This document shows, one piece after another, positions 60,950 to 64,000 of a stretch of DNA of 64,000 bases. Position 1 is the stretch's first letter, and every line of letters begins with the position of its first letter. The notes beneath the pieces were generated by a model. The model searched no databases. It was not told where the DNA came from and saw only the letters and a list, made by a program, of their open reading frames with translations. A program made the position numbers and the translations under genes. Origin of the DNA: Phycisphaeraceae bacterium (GTDB taxonomy: Bacteria; Planctomycetota; Phycisphaerae; Phycisphaerales; Phycisphaeraceae); the NCBI GenBank assembly GCA_002704825.1, contig PAIY01000246.1:28621-92620 (forward strand), given 5' to 3'.

Positions 60950-63406
60950 ATGTCACTGAATGTCGTCACTTTGGAAATGAGTTTAAAGCCGTTCGATCAG
61001 CCAACGGACATGGGTAAGGTTGAGCAAACCTGTTTCAAAGCTTTTACGCAATGGCATCCGTTGTGTAAGTATGCGGATCATGTGCAGGTTCTCCTGTGGC
61101 CGGCAGATGGTTCGGAGATTCTGGCATACAAGGGGGACATGGATGAAGCGTTTGAATGGGCGTATTGGCTGGGATTTGCCAACCCACATTCTGATGTTCC
61201 CAATGATCCGCAGAAAGTCGCACTGCATAGCCAACCCCGGCTGTATATGGACAATCCACCGAAGATGACTTATCGGATATTAGCCAACATCATCGACGCC
61301 ATCAAACGCATCGGTAACAAGGTCATCGGTAAAACCATTCAAGTTGGAGGGACGTTCGATCCCGGCGGTGAGTTTGCTCGTTCGACATTCAAGTACAAAG
61401 AGCACCCGGAAATCTGCATTGCCAACACCATGGGCGTTAACAGTTTCGTCGGTTGTTATGCCACCATGAATGCTGATGAAACGGCTTATGCAGGATTCCC
61501 GAACGGCATTGAACAGGGCACCAGCTTCGGTACATTTCTCGGCAAGCAGTCACAAGCTTTTCTTGCGGATATGAACTTGGATTATCTGTGGTTTTCCAAT
61601 GGATTTGGGTTTGGCTTGGAAACATGGGGGACGTGTGGTCCGCTGTTTGATGGTCAGCATTTCGATGCCACACGGGCTCCTGAAGTTCGCCAGAAAATCC
61701 TGGGGTTCTGGAATGACTTCCGCAAGGCTTGTCCGGATTATCCCATCGAAACCCGTGGGACAAACCTGGGGACGGGGACGGATTTGGCAACCGATGCGGT
61801 GCCGCTGCGTGAGATTTATGAGTCGAATTTGAATATGTATACACCGCCTAATTCACCGTGGGCAGCATTGGATGGTGACTTTGGCTTGGAACTGATGGGG
61901 TACATGTCACGCATTGCGGAGTTACCCACCGGCAAGGGATTCCCATTCCGATTTTACGTCCATGATCCGTGGTGGCTGAACAGTCCCTGGCTGGATCGCT
62001 ATGGACGTGATGCCCATGACATTTACCTGCCGATGGCAATAAGTCGCATGAATGAGACAGGGGAAGTTCAGACGCATGACGCCTTCCAGTTTCTGACCAT
62101 TGATGATTCCTATGGCAGGATGCCCGAGTGTTGTCCCAACGAGATCATCCCGATTCTTCTGCGATGCATGGAGACCAAACCCGATCGTCCCGGTTTGGTG
62201 ACATGGGTTTATCCGTTTGACACGTTTCATGATTACATCACGCAAGCACCTGAGCGTTTATCTGTTGCTTTCTTCAACGATTGGTTTATCCGCAGCGCCA
62301 TAAACAACGGCTTGCCGATCAACACCGTGGCCAGTGACAGGGCATTGATTGCGGGTATGAAATGCAACTCACAAGCTTATGATCACACCATTTTACTGTC
62401 GTTGGTTCCAGATGCAGAGACACCACTGGAGGCTGCTTTGCTTGAGCATGTGAAGCGTGGCGGGAAAGTCATTTTCTACGGTCCGATTGATCATGCTTCC
62501 GATGCGATGCTCGAAGTTTTGAATCTTGAACAAGCCAGTCCAATTGAAGGTGAAATGGATGTGATATTAGCGATGGAATTGGACTATGTACTTGCTGGAG
62601 AGTTGCCTGGTAAGTTGATGCACCGTTCGCTTTACTCTGCTGGACCGATTGCGCATTGCCTGAAAAACAAGGCGGATTCGCATACTCAGGTCCTGGCATC
62701 GGCTGGTGACTATCCGCTTGCTTTAGCCCGTAACCAGCGTGTGGCCTATGTGCGTGGAACCAATTCCAGTGATATGGCTGACAAACCCAAGCTTCCGAAG
62801 ATTGATGATCCGGCGCTATGGATGCATGGGGATATTCTCCTCAGACAGGCCTTGGCTGCATTGGGGATTCATGTTGGTTTTACGCGGCGTGATCCATCGC
62901 ATCGTAATCCGGTGATGACTGTCAGCCGACACGAAAACGCGCTATGGTTTGCCGGTTACGCCAAGAATAGTACAGCCCAATGGGAGTTGGCGATGCCCAA
63001 TGAGGGAGGCTTGCCGATCATGGTGCAGTGTGATGCCGCAATCGAGAACGGCAAGGCGATTTATCAGATGCCGCGTGCCTGGCGAAAAGAATGCCGTGTA
63101 TTGGTCAAACAGAAGCATGGGACCGTTGGTTGCAGTGAAAGTTGTGATCCACATTACACCGTCAGTTGTCCAGATCAACACAGTGATCATGCGCCGGTTA
63201 AGCGTCGTTTGTGGGTGACCGGTTTGGAAGATGCCACCGTGACGTTTTTGCCTGAACCCGGTTACGAAGAGAACACCACGTTTCAGGTCAATGCTTCATG
63301 GCCGTTTGTGAATGGACCGTTTGCGGAACTCGAACATGGCGACAATTTCCTTGGCAAAACCATAACTGCAAAAAGTATCACCGGTCGTGTCCTGATCAGT
63401 TGGTAA
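60950..63406 (+). CDS. Unrecognised multidomain protein, probable glycosidase of new type (818 aa)
   Basis: I cannot assign a family. Residues 1-430 look like a TIM barrel: LNVVTLEMSLKPF, VQVLLWPADGSEILAYKGDM, KTIQVGGTFDPGGEF, LDYLWFSNGFGFGLETWG, FRFYVHDPWWLNSPW, and TWVYPFDTFHDYI. Acidic candidates are in TIDDSYGRMPECCP. Residues about 450-560 resemble a glutamine-amidotransferase-like domain such as the trimerisation domain of GH42 (LEHVKRGGKVIFYGPIDHA). The last 250 residues are beta-rich (NALWFAGYAKNSTAQWELAM, LWVTGLEDATVTFLPEPG). No signal peptide, so cytoplasmic. It starts 44 bases after the IclR gene and precedes a fucose-isomerase-like gene by 47 bases, so it most likely acts on fucose-containing sugars. 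Confidence 0.7.
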   Translation: MSLNVVTLEMSLKPFDQPTDMGKVEQTCFKAFTQWHPLCKYADHVQVLLWPADGSEILAYKGDMDEAFEWAYWLGFANPHSDVPNDPQKVALHSQPRLYMDNPPKMTYRILANIIDAIKRIGNKVIGKTIQVGGTFDPGGEFARSTFKYKEHPEICIANTMGVNSFVGCYATMNADETAYAGFPNGIEQGTSFGTFLGKQSQAFLADMNLDYLWFSNGFGFGLETWGTCGPLFDGQHFDATRAPEVRQKILGFWNDFRKACPDYPIETRGTNLGTGTDLATDAVPLREIYESNLNMYTPPNSPWAALDGDFGLELMGYMSRIAELPTGKGFPFRFYVHDPWWLNSPWLDRYGRDAHDIYLPMAISRMNETGEVQTHDAFQFLTIDDSYGRMPECCPNEIIPILLRCMETKPDRPGLVTWVYPFDTFHDYITQAPERLSVAFFNDWFIRSAINNGLPINTVASDRALIAGMKCNSQAYDHTILLSLVPDAETPLEAALLEHVKRGGKVIFYGPIDHASDAMLEVLNLEQASPIEGEMDVILAMELDYVLAGELPGKLMHRSLYSAGPIAHCLKNKADSHTQVLASAGDYPLALARNQRVAYVRGTNSSDMADKPKLPKIDDPALWMHGDILLRQALAALGIHVGFTRRDPSHRNPVMTVSRHENALWFAGYAKNSTAQWELAMPNEGGLPIMVQCDAAIENGKAIYQMPRAWRKECRVLVKQKHGTVGCSESCDPHYTVSCPDQHSDHAPVKRRLWVTGLEDATVTFLPEPGYEENTTFQVNASWPFVNGPFAELEHGDNFLGKTITAKSITGRVLISW

Positions 63407-63453
63407 TTGAAATCAAACAAACGAATTGAACCTGTAAAACATGGAGTTTTTCG

Positions 63454-64000
63454 ATGTCAGCGATATCCGCACCCACATTCGATCCCAAGACCTATTTTGA
63501 TCGCACCCCAGCACCGGCAAAGATGGGTGTGTTCTGTGTGGCGCTCAACAATTACTGGCCGCAGTTCCCGGGACTGCGGGATGAATTGCTAAGACATCAT
63601 GCCACTTTCTGTGCAAAGCTGCGCGAACTTGGCGTGGAGATTGTCGATGCAGGGATGTCTGATTGTTCCCATCGTGCTTTTGCTGTCGGTGATGAACTGC
63701 GTAACGCGGATGTGGATTTATTGATCTGTAATCTGGTGACCTACAGCACCTCCGCCAATGCTTTGCCGGTGATCCAACGGTGTGGCAAGCCGACCATTCT
63801 CACCGCCATGCAGCCGGACACGGCATTGGATTACGCCAATGCCAACACCTACATGCAGCTTGTGAATGACAACGTCACCAGCCTGCCGGAGATTGCATGT
63901 GCGATGCAGCGTGCCAATCTCAAACCCGCGGACATGATCGTTGGGACGTTGCATGATGATCAACGTGCGATGCATCGGTTAAATGATTGGTGTCGCGTGG
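63454..64000 (+). CDS. L-fucose/L-arabinose isomerase-like protein, 5' part (cut by window end)
   Basis: 182 residues are visible and the frame stays open to the window end. The N-terminus (APAKMGVFCVALNNYWPQFPGL, ATFCAKLRELGVEIVDAGMS, DVDLLICNLVTYSTSANALP) matches the first domain of the AraA/FucI-like isomerase superfamily, with the strand-turn VTYSTS and KPTILTAMQP. The enzyme would interconvert an aldose and ketose, here most likely L-fucose and L-fuculose given the GH95 neighbour. GGAG precedes ATG 63454. The metal-binding residues lie beyond the window, so the specific member cannot be named. Confidence 0.8.
   Translation, partial: MSAISAPTFDPKTYFDRTPAPAKMGVFCVALNNYWPQFPGLRDELLRHHATFCAKLRELGVEIVDAGMSDCSHRAFAVGDELRNADVDLLICNLVTYSTSANALPVIQRCGKPTILTAMQPDTALDYANANTYMQLVNDNVTSLPEIACAMQRANLKPADMIVGTLHDDQRAMHRLNDWCRV

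Overview
The window looks like chromosomal DNA of a planctomycete, most likely of the class Phycisphaerae. This is inferred from gene content, not from a marker gene. The evidence is three pseudopilin-like proteins with the [13 protein letters not shown] leader (two of them with the H-X9-DG C-terminal signature), two Cys-type sulfatases, two sulfotransferase-fold proteins, a membrane protein with the planctomycete 'YYKEWLGI..DHYTLLGL' J-like N-terminus beside an atypical Hsp70, and intergenic heptamer and hairpin repeats. Base composition is moderate in GC. I found no rRNA, tRNA, CRISPR array, transposase or phage gene.

Layout. 1-2117 (-): 3'-truncated (alpha/alpha)6-type glycosidase or glutaminase-like protein. 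2319-9882: mostly housekeeping and regulation (sulfotransferase, rRNA pseudouridine synthase, LptB, an NtrC-type regulator with a soluble histidine kinase, GNAT, PBP4-type carboxypeptidase). 10071-22626: sulfatase, pseudopilin with a Ser/Arg-rich zinc-ribbon membrane protein, a 730-aa EF-hand membrane protein, a short promoter-terminator transcription unit with a 35-codon ORF, GNAT, sulfotransferase, phosphopantetheinyl transferase, and the J-like/Hsp70 pair. 22941-27231: four glycosyltransferases in one operon. 27334-36196: DUF2959 lipoprotein, cyclophilin, an ABC exporter whose permease is fused to a CPBP protease, MoaE, endonuclease III, sulfatase, a pseudo-receiver/Nudix/VOC operon. 36315-39260 (-): glucarate-dehydratase-like enolase and an orphan GspE-type ATPase.

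39436-50565 holds two glycan loci. In the first, a GntR/LacI hybrid regulator leads an operon with a GH20-like enzyme and a secreted CBM plus TIM-barrel protein, divergent from a pseudopilin. In the second, an AraC regulator precedes a minus-strand run of beta-helix protein, carbohydrate-binding protein, pseudopilin and Gfo/Idh/MocA oxidoreductase. 50794-57499 is a complete tripartite RND efflux operon (adaptor, pump, outer-membrane factor) ending in a TetR/CecR-like repressor. Two long perfect hairpins lie between adaptor and pump.

57496-64000 reads as an L-fucose module: intracellular GH95 alpha-L-fucosidase, IclR regulator, an unrecognised 818-aa protein that looks like a multidomain glycosidase, and the start of an L-fucose/L-arabinose-isomerase-like gene. 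The 818-aa protein is the best candidate for an undescribed enzyme. The Hsp70/J-like pair and the short 16.2-16.4 kb transcription unit are the next most interesting.
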